Origin: Cristatella mucedo
Lineage: Eukaryota; Bryozoa; Phylactolaemata; Cristatellidae
Assembly: GCA_009760855.2 (NCBI GenBank)
Contig: WPIO01000010.1
Coordinates: forward strand, 1,883,001-1,947,000
Direction of reading: 5' to 3'
DNA: 64,000 nucleotides
Shown: positions 1 through 8,300 of the stretch, piece after piece
Layout: each line of letters opens with the position of its first letter
How positions within the stretch are numbered: the first letter of the stretch is position 1
Translations under genes and position numbers: made by a program
The notes under the pieces: model-generated
What the model was told of the DNA's origin: nothing
The model's input: the letters and a program-made list of their open reading frames with translations, nothing else
Database searches by the model: none

Positions 1-91
1 TCCAGTTCATAATCAAGTTCTTTTTTCTTTTCTCTTCTTCTAGTTTGTTATCAAGCTCTCGTCGTTTCAAGGCTTCACTCTTGGTCAACAT
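1..91 (-). CDS. Small charged coiled-coil protein, partial (runs off left edge)
   Basis: A minus-strand frame opens with an ATG at 91 and overlaps the end of the preceding small gene by 17 bases. The visible residues are strongly charged (stretches such as KRRELDNKLEEEKRKK), which suggests a helical coiled coil. It shares orientation and tight spacing with the capsid genes upstream, so it probably belongs to the structural block of the element. A possible one-base slip occurs near position 15. I do not recognise a family. Confidence 0.35.
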   Translation of the reverse strand, partial: MLTKSEALKRRELDNKLEEEKRKKNLIMNW

Positions 92-293
92 TTTCTTTCT
101 TTGTTTGCAGCTCAATCAGTTTACGTGCTTGATGCATCTCAATGCCTTTGTTGGCGATGTTTACACCAAAATTAATCATTCCAGAGATTACTGGAGCAAC
201 TTTGCCAATCCCATCAATTACACTATCAAGAACATCTGAGCCGTACTTGCCTCCTCTAATCTTACTATGCTCAACTCTGGCATAACTTCCCAT
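75..293 (-). CDS. Small putative virion-associated protein (72 aa)
   Basis: The frame is intact for 72 codons. It starts with ATG five bases after the stop of capsid-like gene B and overlaps the next gene, as in a compact viral transcription unit. The first 20 residues are basic and glycine-containing (KIRGGKYG). The middle is a hydrophobic, glycine-rich helix (IGKVAPVISGMINFGVN), and the end is a charged helix (residues 50-72). Small proteins of this build next to penton-like genes are often minor capsid or membrane-active proteins, but that role is inferred from position and composition only. Confidence 0.4.
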   Translation of the reverse strand: MGSYARVEHSKIRGGKYGSDVLDSVIDGIGKVAPVISGMINFGVNIANKGIEMHQARKLIELQTKKENVDQE

Positions 294-300
294 TCTTCTA

Positions 301-1171
301 TACTATCTGGAAATTTCTATTGTCGCCATTACATCAGATACAACATTAACGCCCTTACCATTTTGGTCTGTTAGGCTAATACTGAAAGTAATTATCGCTT
401 CTATATCTCCTCTCGTTGGCAGAAACATAGCGTTTGGCAAATGGATGTCAACTGTATCACCAGGATTTATATCTGCTATCTAAATGATGTGCAACGGACC
501 ACACTGTTTAAGGAATCCTGTTTGATATTCGACGTATTCATCTCAGGATTAACTAAGTCGCAATCAAGGCTAATCCATTCCACTCCCTTGTCATCAGGCA
601 AACTCATTTTGTCCCGTGCTTTGTAAGCACCAAAGAAGTAAATAGCCTTTTCAATCGCTTCATGAGGTGTTCCTCCCACCATTGCAGGATCAAACAAACC
701 TTGTTCATTAGAATTAAAGCCGAGCGTGTCACCAATTGAAGAAGATACTCCAGAAGCATTACTTTCTAACAAAACAACGTAATCTCCGACTACTTGCATT
801 ACGATTTTATCACTTGTGTCAACAGAAAACCTAATTTCAGTGTCACTTTCTTGACTCGGCTCGTACAAGTCTGTGCTTCTGCTTTGTGCATGTGGCAAAA
901 GCTTAAACAAGGCGTTCATTGTATTTGTTATTTTCGTTGAATCGTAGTAACCAGCAAGAACTTTAATTGAAACTAATGATGGGTCAGTCATAGACCTTTT
1001 GTACTACAGTGTGTCATTCGTACCTCGAACCACTTTCGATATTACTTTGTTAGTGTACACACACTCAACTCTTCTAAGCCCCACTTTGTTAAATCCCTTC
1101 TCCTTAAGGATTATTGGAGGACTTAATGATTTTGAAACGGAACCAGCTGTTCCAGTCAGCCCTAATGACAT
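301..1171 (-). pseudogene. Penton-like single-jelly-roll capsid protein B
   Basis: Reading leftward from an ATG at 1,171, the protein shows hallmarks of the minor (penton-like) capsid proteins of Polintons. There is a PGYY-like motif (LAGYYDSTKI, near 940), a GDTLGF motif near 720, a 'LDCDLVNP' strand near 560, and a C-terminal strand with LTDQNGKG near 360. The usual length is about 280-300 residues, which fits. The reading frame is broken near 995 (stop between the N-terminal part and residues MTDPSLV) and near 476-480 (frameshift), so at least three frames are needed. It lies downstream of and parallel to a second protein of the same kind, and both probably formed particle vertices. The single-jelly-roll call rests on motif layout; a structure prediction would settle it. 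Confidence 0.6.
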
Positions 1172-1175
1172 TCTT

Positions 1176-2070
1176 ATAATATACTTCAACAATTTCTATA
1201 ATAACTGTAAATTTCTGCGAAACAAAGTCTACATTTTTTTATCTTGGTTTGCAACAGTAATAACTATATCAGAAACTGTTTCACCAATTAAATCACAATA
1301 ATCAATAGTATTTGGCTCATATACCATTTGTTCCCAAGGATATAAACTGTATGCAAAACTTCTATTTACCTGTGATTCTTCTCCGTTTATGTAACTTGAA
1401 CCACTTGCAACCAAGTTACAATTCACAATAATTAAATTCACATCAGAAACAACTACTTCACTTTCAGAGACAACCTTTGTGTTTGGCAAACTTGTTACTT
1501 GATCAGTAATACTCGGATATATTGTTGCAAAACTAGGATCTGTTGTGTAAGCAGAACCAGTAAAACCAAGAATACTAGAACGCTAGACTTTTTTGCAAGA
1601 AACGTCCAACCAACGGGCATCTTAATCCACGAATTATAAGTTGCAGTATCAACCAACTTCTAGTTCAAATGTGTCTGTAGTTGCTCAAGACCGAGTTATC
1701 GAATTATCTATTGTGTCAGCAATTCCAATGTTTACATTACCTGAGACAGCAGAATAAATTCCGGGTCTCCTCGTCACTGTTTGCTCGGAACCACCTGAAA
1801 CTCTGAAAACAAAATTTTTACTTGAATCTATGTTCTTAATGAAATCAGTTCCCACGAACGTTTTGAAACAGATCGAAAATTTCTTGCTCCTAATCATCAA
1901 TTCGATTATTCGAAAAAAAATATTTCGGATCATCTATTCGGATTCGAACAGGTTTTGTTGTTCCAGAAATCTTAAGCACATATCCTTCTGGCTTTGATTG
2001 AGACGCTCTTCCAATTGCCTCAAGATTCTTTAACATCTCCTGAGAAATATTGACAAAAGTTTTGAAATTT
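1176..2070 (-). pseudogene. Penton-like single-jelly-roll capsid protein A
   Basis: The layout repeats that of the neighbouring gene B. It has an N-terminal strand region (KPEGYVLKISG near 1,985), a PGIYSAVS motif near 1,750, an SSILGFTGS motif near 1,570, and a C-terminal half with IIVNCNLV and YINGEES near 1,400. It ends with a strand of the DIVITVANQDKK type near 1,240. The best single open stretches are 1,685-1,933 and 1,229-1,489; stops or frameshifts separate them near 1,930, 1,680 and 1,580. The start is not certain (2,035-2,070). The end runs into the ATG of gene B with almost no gap. Two adjacent penton-like genes suggest an old duplication or two distinct minor capsid proteins. Confidence 0.55.
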
Positions 2071-2093
2071 CTACATACTATATATTCTATATA

Positions 2094-2458
2094 CTATGTA
2101 CTTTTAAGGTCAAACAAAAGTTTATTGATTTTGGCTATGTGACTCCTTGGTGCTTTTCTCGATTTCCCTAGGTAATCTACGACAGCTCGAATGGAACTTA
2201 TTACTACCGCGTTTCCAGCAGCTAATGCGCGAAACCACAGTTCCAATTTCTCTAGTATTTCTGCCCCATTCTTAAAAATCAAAGGAATTTCAGTTACTCC
2301 TGTTCCCACGCTAACTGGCTCTCAACGGAGCCAATTCTTCAATTCTAAGTGTTTAGGTCCTCATCTGATTATTTCTGGTAAATGCTTGTAATGCTTCTTC
2401 GTTTCTATTTCCCTCGTAATCTTTTACTAGTTGCTTAACACCAGCTGGTAACCTCTTT
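2094..2458 (-). pseudogene. Small unknown accessory protein of the element
   Basis: A 71-codon stretch (2,309-2,094) extends upstream in the same frame to about 2,458 with a single stop near 2,355. The original protein was therefore about 120 residues. The sequence is amphipathic helical, with a hydrophobic patch (LWFRALAAGNAVVISSIRAVV) in its C-terminal half. It starts directly after the stop of the 188-codon gene upstream and reads toward the capsid genes, so it is co-oriented with the structural block. No family is recognised. Confidence 0.35.
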
Positions 2459-2460
2459 CC

Positions 2461-3027
2461 TTAAGGCAAATCTGTCAGTACGCTATAAGTTTTAACACGA
2501 GCAGTCTTTGGAGTGCCAGTACTAGGATTAATGCCCAATTGCTCAGCAATGTCCTTCTGATTAGCATCAATAGCACTTTTGGTTTTTTCATTTGGGGCGT
2601 TAGTTTTCGCAGCATTTGCAATACGGATTGCTTTTTGATATTTCTTTTCTTTAACTGCTTCAGAAACTCTGCCAACGGCTAGTGATACATCAGGTTTGGC
2701 TTTCAAGCTTTCTATTGCTTGCTTTGTATCAGTTTGCCTAACAAGAACAGGCCTAATCTTCTTTAATTTTTTGAGTGCAAAGTTACCAGAGTTGTCAGTG
2801 GCCATCTCTAGCCCACGCCGGTCCAAATGTGCTTCAGCGGTATTCCTAGCCGTAAGTTCCACTTGAAGTCTCTGCATTTCCAGATTATTCAACAATTCAG
2901 TGGAATCACGAAAGTTTTCTAAATCACGCAATCTCTTCTTATAATCTATTTCTTCTTGCACACTTCCACGATGCTTCTTTCCATGCTTTGAATAAATCTT
3001 TCTTAATAATGTATTTATCAAATACAT
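2461..3027 (-). CDS. Intact 188-aa charged coiled-coil protein, function unknown
   Basis: This is one of the few uninterrupted reading frames of the element (188 codons from ATG at 3,027). Residues 1-70 are dense in K, R, E and Q with heptad-like spacing (RDLENFRDSTELLNN). Residues 75-110 include a basic patch (LKKLKKIRPVL), and residues 110-165 are Ala/Lys-rich helix. No signal peptide or membrane segment is seen. It sits between the packaging ATPase and the capsid-like genes on the same strand, a place where minor virion or scaffold proteins are usual. That role is inference. Its intactness among broken neighbours may simply be chance. Confidence 0.5.
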   Translation of the reverse strand: MYLINTLLRKIYSKHGKKHRGSVQEEIDYKKRLRDLENFRDSTELLNNLEMQRLQVELTARNTAEAHLDRRGLEMATDNSGNFALKKLKKIRPVLVRQTDTKQAIESLKAKPDVSLAVGRVSEAVKEKKYQKAIRIANAAKTNAPNEKTKSAIDANQKDIAEQLGINPSTGTPKTARVKTYSVLTDLP

Positions 3028-3069
3028 TATTATTATTTCTTCTGAGAATTTCCTATATCTATTGTTACT

Positions 3070-4143
3070 AATCAGTAAAAACAGTTATTGGTTGTCGGCC
3101 TTCACTGTCTACAGACCAAAATCTGCCTTCATATTCTGTTTTGGTAAGATCAATGACACAATAACCAAACCAGTTCCTTGTGCAAGAACTAACCTAATCA
3201 CGGATTTTTTGCGATCAATGTCTCCAGTGTATGCTTCACGAATTTATTCAGTATCGGTTGCATTCTGTTTGAAGATGATTACCTTATTAATGTTGTTTCT
3301 GATTTCGCGTCTCAGTACGTTAGTGAATCCTTGCGAAAGATAAAAGATGTTTAGTCCTTTGTGTCTTCCTAGTGTAAATTTATATAGAATCTTTGTTTGG
3401 TCTGTGGTTTGTGTTTCTATGTATGCATAATTCGATCATAGAGACTGGGCTCGCCGGCACACTTCCAGTGCAGGCAGACCGGTAAGTGCCCTAAACTAAC
3501 CCAGTGTCAAACAGCTGGTGGCTGTGGCCTAGGGGCAGGCCGGTGGTCAGCTGTGGTCTGACGGCTGTGGTTTATCCACAGGCCGGCTTTGACCTACCGC
3601 CAACTCACGGGATAAGTTGTGGTTGGGAGGGAGTGAGAGAGGAGGGATCGCCAACCTGGGAGAGAGGGGTCGAATGGTAGGCCAACCTGGGAGAGGGGTC
3701 GAATGGTAGAAGGGGCCGAAGGGAACCGTGAGCCCAAGTGTGTGGTAATAAATTGTTGGTGTTGGGCATCGACTGGCTCTCTGCTGTGCGAATCAAACTA
3801 CATGGTCTTCAGTCCTTAGATCATCAACTACATTCTGTCAGTTCTTTTATGAATCTACTTCTGTCATCTATTCGATTCTATCAATCCAAACATAAGCCCT
3901 CTTTGCAGTTTGGTCTGTCATAGGCATTAGACCACTGAACAACTTCTGATCAAGACTAGAAGCAATCACTATACAATTATCATAATTTAGCATGCCACAG
4001 AAGATCCAATTCACAGCCAAATGTGATTTACCAGGTCCACTTGGGCCTAGTACTAAAGCACGAATAGGCACTTTCAGCAAAGGTTCTTTATGACCTGTTA
4101 CCGAATCTTACCCAAAATCAAATGCTTTATCTTTTAGCGACAT
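3070..4143 (-). pseudogene. A32/FtsK-HerA-like DNA packaging ATPase, split by an insertion
   Basis: The N-terminal part starts with ATG at 4,143. It has an in-frame TAA after 11 codons and then a Walker A motif, GPSGPGKS (near 4,040), where proline replaces the usual small residue. It continues to 3,868, then frameshifts into a stretch with 'VVDDLRTED' near 3,820, the expected Walker B neighbourhood. Similarity resumes at about 3,435 with ETQTTDQTK, GRHKGLNIFYLSQGF and RREIRNNINKVIIFKQN, the conserved C-terminal half of A32-like ATPases of Polintons and related large DNA viruses. About 345 unrelated, GC-richer bases lie in between. The enzyme would pump element DNA into the capsid using ATP. 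At least three stops (TAA, TGA, TAA) show it is dead. Confidence 0.82.
3440..3788. mobile_element. GC-rich insertion inside the ATPase gene (solo-LTR-like, unclassified)
   Basis: This stretch interrupts the ATPase between its Walker B region and its C-terminal motifs, and is clearly GC-richer than the flanks. It contains an imperfect tandem pair of about 30 bases (GCCAACCTGGGAGAG... at 3,651 and 3,681). Near its right end there is an AATAAA followed by a GT-rich stretch (3,747-3,765), as at the polyadenylation site of a long terminal repeat. Possible target duplications CGATC/CGAATC flank it. No ORF of interest. Solo LTR is my best guess, but the ends are not canonical. Confidence 0.45.
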
Positions 4144-4238
4144 TATAAATAGAAATGGAAGGAAACATTTGCCGCTTGAAGTGTAAAAAGCACTCGGACA
4201 ATCTCGATGAATAGTACAGTGAAATCCAAGGGCCAAAA

Positions 4239-4441
4239 GGTCCTATGCAACGTATCGCCGTCTGTTACTCCACAAAGTCATAAAGACCACGTGGGTGCTA
4301 CGAAGGAGAGCTTCGTATAGCGCACTCCCAGCCTAAGCGGCTGGACCTAAGGACCTGAGGGCGCGAACAGGCTGAAGCTAATGCAGCAGTTCGGCTAGGA
4401 ACGAAGAAGCCAAGCCGTGGCAGGCCTTGTGGGTCAGCGTC
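4239..4441 (-). mobile_element. LINE family B 3' fragment
   Basis: The minus strand carries the 3' end of LINE family B: the sequence coding the end of the RT protein, then the untranslated stretch that also occurs at 28,750-28,866, 29,898-30,010 and 56,500-56,620 (hallmark TTTGTGGAGTTACAGACGG in several copies). It is truncated at its 5' side near 4,441 and lies between the ATPase and protease genes of the Polinton. Confidence 0.75.
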
Positions 4442-4520
4442 CTAGGGGTATTGTGAAAGCAATCCGTATGATCTGTGAACACAAAAGGTCAAGTTCGTTC
4501 CACTGCGACATTCTGCCAAA

Positions 4521-5738
4521 ATGGGTTCCGATTTTCTAACTCATGGCAGACCCAGAGGACAAGGGGTATTGACGCACGGCAAACCTAGAGCATGTGCGAT
4601 CAGGCGATTGCAGCTGGTGCAAAACTCTGCAGCTAGGCTTGTCTGTCGTGAGCGTCGCAGTTGCCACATTACTCCACTTCTCGCCGACCTGCACTGGCTA
4701 CCAGTCAAGCAACGGATTGACTTCAAGGTTTTGTCGCTCACTTTTAGGTCCCTTCATTCTATCGCTCCAGCCTATCTCTCAGATATACTACCCCATCAGG
4801 CCAAGCATCGTACCACCCGCTTTTCGGAATCCAACAGTCTAGAAATACCTCGTACAAACCTTAAATCCTTTGGAGACCGTGCATTTAGTTCATATGCTCC
4901 CAAAGCCTGGAACTCCCTCCCGACCTGCGTCAGAACATCCCCTGACCTGACCACATTTAAAAGGAACCTAAAAACACACCTATTTAGGACAGCATTTAGT
5001 GGGTCCCTGTGATTCGTCCTTGATGTGCTTATGCGTGCTGACACTGTGCGTGCTGCCACTAACCACATTTGCATGCTGACCCTGTGCATGTCATCCCTAA
5101 CCATATTATTCATTTCGTTCGTTTTTCAAGCATGATTTTACTTACCATTCAGTTGCATTTCACTTTACAGCAAATGTAAAGCGCCTAGAGAGAGATTAAG
5201 TTCTCTGATGGCGCTTTATCAAGTGAATTATTATTATTATTATTATTAGAGGGCGAGGTGTATTAACTCATGGAAAGCCAAGAGGTTCTGGCATGAAGAG
5301 AAGCAAAGACGAACTCTTGCAAGAACTGCATGAAGCTCTTAGTGAACTAAAATTTAATCAGCGCTAACAGACACTGAACTACTTGAATACGTTAAGAAGC
5401 TGGGGATACCCAACTGTAGGGCTGTGTTTGCCAGAGATGAACTAGCACTAATGAAACCACGAGTGACAGAGGGTTTAATTTGCAATACGGGTTAGACAAA
5501 GCGCGCAATCTATCACTGGATTTCTTGTCGCAAACAAGGCACAAATTGCTTCTACTTTGATTCTTTTGGAGCTCCTCCAATGCCTGAAGTTGTTGAATAC
5601 TTTGGTATTGTACCAAGTTTCTAGACATTTCAACTGCAAGACTACAATGAAACTAACTGCGGATCTAGGTGCCTTATTTTTCTGAAACTCACGAGTATGA
5701 CAGACTTTTGTACAACAATGGAATTGCTCTCAGAATGA
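4521..5738 (+). pseudogene. Adenain-like cysteine protease (PRO), split by a LINE
   Basis: The gene starts at an ATG (4,521) with a basic N-terminus holding tandem HG(R/K)PRG repeats, is interrupted at 4,592-5,250 by a LINE, and continues from 5,251. After a helical segment (KRSKDELLQELHEAL) and a frameshift near 5,364 come 'GIPNCRAVFARDEL', a histidine in YHWIS (near 5,510), an aspartate in YFDSFGAPP (near 5,560) and a cysteine pair NCGSRC (5,655-5,672). These match the His, acidic and Cys positions of adenovirus-type proteases found in Polintons, which mature capsid proteins. In-frame TAGs occur near 5,494 and 5,623. The LINE is flanked by TAGAG on both sides, and removing it keeps the frame, so the repeats originally ran straight into the protease domain or its upstream neighbour. 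The family call is firm; the N-terminal start is less so. Confidence 0.8.
4592..5250 (+). mobile_element. LINE family A, 5'-truncated 3' end, inserted in the protease gene
   Basis: This codes the C-terminal part of the family A RT protein ([16 protein letters not shown] to [15 protein letters not shown], 4,592-5,012). The 3' untranslated region follows, then a conserved terminal stem (AAGCGCCTAGAGAG ... CTCTGATGGCGCTTTAT) and a (TTA)n tail at 5,231-5,247. A five-base target duplication TAGAG lies on both sides. The copy is close in sequence to those at 41,720-42,440 and 50,603-51,047, so it is relatively young. Confidence 0.9.
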
Positions 5739-5770
5739 TTTAAACAGAAAAATATCTATACAGAAGCGAT

Positions 5771-6273
5771 ATGGAAGTACCCCAAAGTGAACGCAAAGCA
5801 ATTATTCTTGTTGGTTCATGTGCTGTCATTCCTGAGGGAAGACCAGCACATGCCCATCGTGAAGAGATGGTTTCAAAAGATTCAAAGCCATGTTACAATG
5901 CTTATATTTAGATTACTCCTGAGATTCCGCCAATGATTCAAGCAATCGTGAGATAAGCATGTGCTGAGCTAGAATATGAAGGTTGTAACTTTAGTCAAAG
6001 AGCTACGATCGGCGTTCGAATTGATTTTGGAACACGGCCAACACTATTCTTCAATGAAAAGAATAGGCTTTCGTTAAATTTGCGGGACTAGCAGAGTTAA
6101 TTCAGAAACTAAGAAATGATTTTGGTATCACTGGTCTACTTGATGGCAGCTATGTCTCGAAACAATATTTCCAAACAGACCCCAGATTGAATCTCAGACT
6201 TAAACTTTACCAAGTTAAGATTTACAAGTCTCCTAGCGCAGAGCGTAAAGTGTTTGATCCTACTGAGTATTAG
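5771..6273 (+). pseudogene. Unknown gene of the element, next to the protease
   Basis: A plus-strand frame opens at ATG 5,771 (MEVPQSERKAIILVGSC) with stops TAG near 5,909 and TAA near 5,957. After a one-base slip near 6,070 it ends at 6,273. The original product would have been about 165 residues. It contains 'RATIGVRIDFGTRPTLFF' in the middle and 'LDGSYVSKQYFQTD' toward the end. It follows the protease on the same strand by about 30 bases. I do not recognise the family; the many decayed codons still read as a compact globular protein. Confidence 0.4.
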
Positions 6274-6331
6274 ACTGACAGAGACGTGATGGATGAAGAT
6301 AGAAAAAAAAATTATTTTAAGTTTTATTTTT

Positions 6332-7103
6332 TTATGTCTTCTTACGCGTCATGTCAAGCATCTTTTCGACGAGGTTCTTAGCGTAGCACTTGATTTTTGT
6401 GAGGCTCACAGGATTAGATACCTTGTCTTTCAAGAAGTCACTAGCAAACGTATCGTTGCGGCCAAGTCCTAGCTTGGCTTTCGCCGACATAACTGCGGCC
6501 GCTTTCTTCGCATCACTCCTTACATATTCTGGTTGTCTTGGGTTCAATGAAGTTCTAGCAACAGCTTCTGCTAAAACTAAGTTTGAGATCTCTTTCTAGC
6601 TTGCGTTCTTTGCGGCTCTGGGTCAGAAGAAGTCTCGCCATAGATTTTCATTCATGGTTTAGAGCTGCTTTATCCAAATCATTAACGCCTGTGTAGCCTT
6701 GGTCAATGCGTTCTCTGAATTTAGTGAACGAATGAGCATTTACCAGCCAGTTTTGTTGATTTGAAGATCTTTCTGGAACGAATTCCCCAGGATTGTCATA
6801 CGCTAACCTTAAGTGTTGTTTCCGACCACCAAATATCCTAGTGGCGATCTTCTCAAGAAAACCTCCTCCAGATTTGTGATTGGCTTTTAGCTGGCTTGCA
6901 CTGAACGGAAGTATTAAGCCTGAATTGTTGCTCTATGCTTCTCAATACGAGCAAGTTGTGCTTTAGTTACGGGAATTGTATCACAGCCGACCAGAGAGTC
7001 ATTGGGGAGCCTTAGCGAAACAGCGTCTATGCTCTTCGCAAGGATCAAACATTGGTGGTCTGAGAGTGACAAACCCACTTCTTTCTTTTGTATCACTCTC
7101 CAT
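6332..7103 (-). pseudogene. Minor-capsid-like protein with repeated L-S/T-K-x-Q motifs
   Basis: The gene starts at ATG 7,103, shifts frame within ten codons, and reads VGLSLSDHQCLILAKS, then SLRLPNDSLVG, then LTK-like 'PVTKAQLARIEKHRA' and 'PFSASQLKANHKSGGGFLEKI' (7,095-6,850). Spaced motifs of this type, ending in a GGGFL-like turn, mark a family of small virion proteins common in Polintons and adintoviruses, compared with adenovirus minor capsid proteins. The C-terminal half is basic and Lys-rich (SMARLLLTQSRKERKLERD; KKAAAVMSAKAKLG) and ends at 6,332 in KNLVEKMLDMTRKKT. Stops lie near 6,640 and 6,910. A capsid-interior, DNA-binding or membrane-active role is inferred. Confidence 0.5.
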
Positions 7104-7276
7104 ATTAAGTTTGATTTTTAATTTATCAGTCAAGAAAACTACTAGATACGAGCATTTATCAAGTGACTGTTTTCGTACTAGAGTGCTAGAGTTGTTGTTA
7201 AACGAAGGTCCCGATTCTGGGACAGTTACGTAGAAATTAGCATGAGGTGGAAGGATTGTAGGATCAGAGGCGTGAT

Positions 7277-7670
7277 CTTCAGATGAGGATGGTTACCGTG
7301 TAATAAAGATTGACGGCAAAATTTACAAAGCCCATCAATTAGCCTGGTTAATTATACAAGAAGAAAACCTATTCAACAAATAGATCACGCAAATGGAGAA
7401 CGCTCAGACAATCGATTCTGTAACTTACGAGCGGCCACACGTTTTGAGAACAACTGCAATAGGAAATGGCTCTCCAATAACAAATCAGGTTTCATAAGAG
7501 TATCTTGGCATCACCACATGCAAAATGGCAAGCGGAAATTACGGTAGAAAGATAAAAATAACATCATTTAGGTTACTTTTATACTCCTGAAGATGCTGCT
7601 GTAACTAGAGACTTGACTGCTATTCAACTTCATCTTCACTCGTTTAAACTTCCAATATTGCTTGAATGAG
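7277..7670 (+). pseudogene. HNH endonuclease with AP2-like DNA-binding part (homing-endonuclease type)
   Basis: The frame reads GYRVIKIDGKIYKAHQLAW, then the HNH core DHANGERSDNR with 'CNLRAATRFENNCNRK', then the linker NNKSG and WHHH. After a frameshift near 7,520 an AP2-like segment follows: AKWQAEITVER, HHLGYFYTPEDAA and TRDLTAIQLH. This order, an NUMOD-like start followed by HNH and AP2, is typical of phage and large-virus homing endonucleases, which cut DNA to spread their own gene. A TAG breaks the HNH domain near 7,379 and no ATG is left at the front. It lies on the plus strand between two minus-strand virion-type genes. Finding it in an animal Polinton is unusual. Confidence 0.72.
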
Positions 7671-7866
7671 GATAAGGAACTCGTAAGATATACATATTTC
7701 TAGTTGTTACAAATGCGCTTCAGTTGATCTCTCAACTTTAATATTTCTCTGTGAATCTCTTTCTGAGATCTGCCTTCCGCGTAAAGTTTGGAGAGCAGCA
7801 TTGTTGATTCGGACTTTTAGTCACAGGTCTTCCTGCCAATCTTCGAATGTTCAACTTTTTTATGCT
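7671..7866. other. Intergenic, no gene recognised
   Basis: About 200 bases between the endonuclease remnant and the next minus-strand gene. It may hold the decayed end of a small gene (basic residues in several frames), but no frame is convincing. Confidence 0.5.
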
Positions 7867-8094
7867 TTATTTCAGTTCAGGAGAACAGTCAACTCCTGAC
7901 TTTGTAATTAAAGCCTTACCTTTGTTATTATAATTTAGACGTCCCTGAACTTCTGATAAATCAACACGCTGCAACATTTCTAGGTCAATTTCTTTTTCAA
8001 TAATTTCAAGTTGCGCTTTCAAATCTGAAATTGCAATCCTTACTCGCGAATCTTGTAGTTCTAAAGCGCTAAGGCGTTCTTCCTGAGTATTCAT
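7867..8094 (-). CDS. Small coiled-coil protein (75 aa)
   Basis: An intact frame from ATG at 8,094. Residues 5-45 form a clear heptad-like helix (RLSALELQDSRVRIAISD; LEIIEKEIDLEML), and the C-terminus is polar. It begins about 20 bases after the stop of a small hydrophobic gene on the same strand. No family recognised; a virion accessory or scaffold role is possible from position only. Confidence 0.4.
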   Translation of the reverse strand: MNTQEERLSALELQDSRVRIAISDLKAQLEIIEKEIDLEMLQRVDLSEVQGRLNYNNKGKALITKSGVDCSPELK

Positions 8095-8112
8095 TTGCGG
8101 CGCTCTTGCAGT

Positions 8113-8217
8113 TTACATTATTATATCGATTATTTTTTTGATAAATCTAGCTACAGTGACACCTATAGAGACGGCAGTTCCTACAGCTCCGAAAACAGCT
8201 GCAATGCTAGCGACCAT
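8113..8217 (-). CDS. Very small membrane peptide (34 aa)
   Basis: ATG at 8,217, stop at 8,113. Residues 1-21 are a continuous hydrophobic segment rich in Ala, Val and Gly (MVASIAAVFGAVGTAVSIGV) followed by a basic hydrophobic tail (RFIKKIIDIIM). It is either a stand-alone single-pass membrane peptide or the decayed C-terminus of the gene upstream, which ends at 8,301 in another frame. It is too short for family assignment. Confidence 0.35.
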   Translation of the reverse strand: MVASIAAVFGAVGTAVSIGVTVARFIKKIIDIIM

Positions 8218-8300
8218 CGCAGGAATCGTTGGTTGGAACCCCCAGATCTCACTTCAAGAAAATTCTTACTCCACGACTTCGAATCAAGCGCAGCGGCATC

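Noticed and set aside
3605-3796. Pro/Ser-rich 63-codon frame within the ATPase gap
   Set aside because: It lies in the inserted GC-rich block and has no motif; it partly translates the 30-bp duplication.
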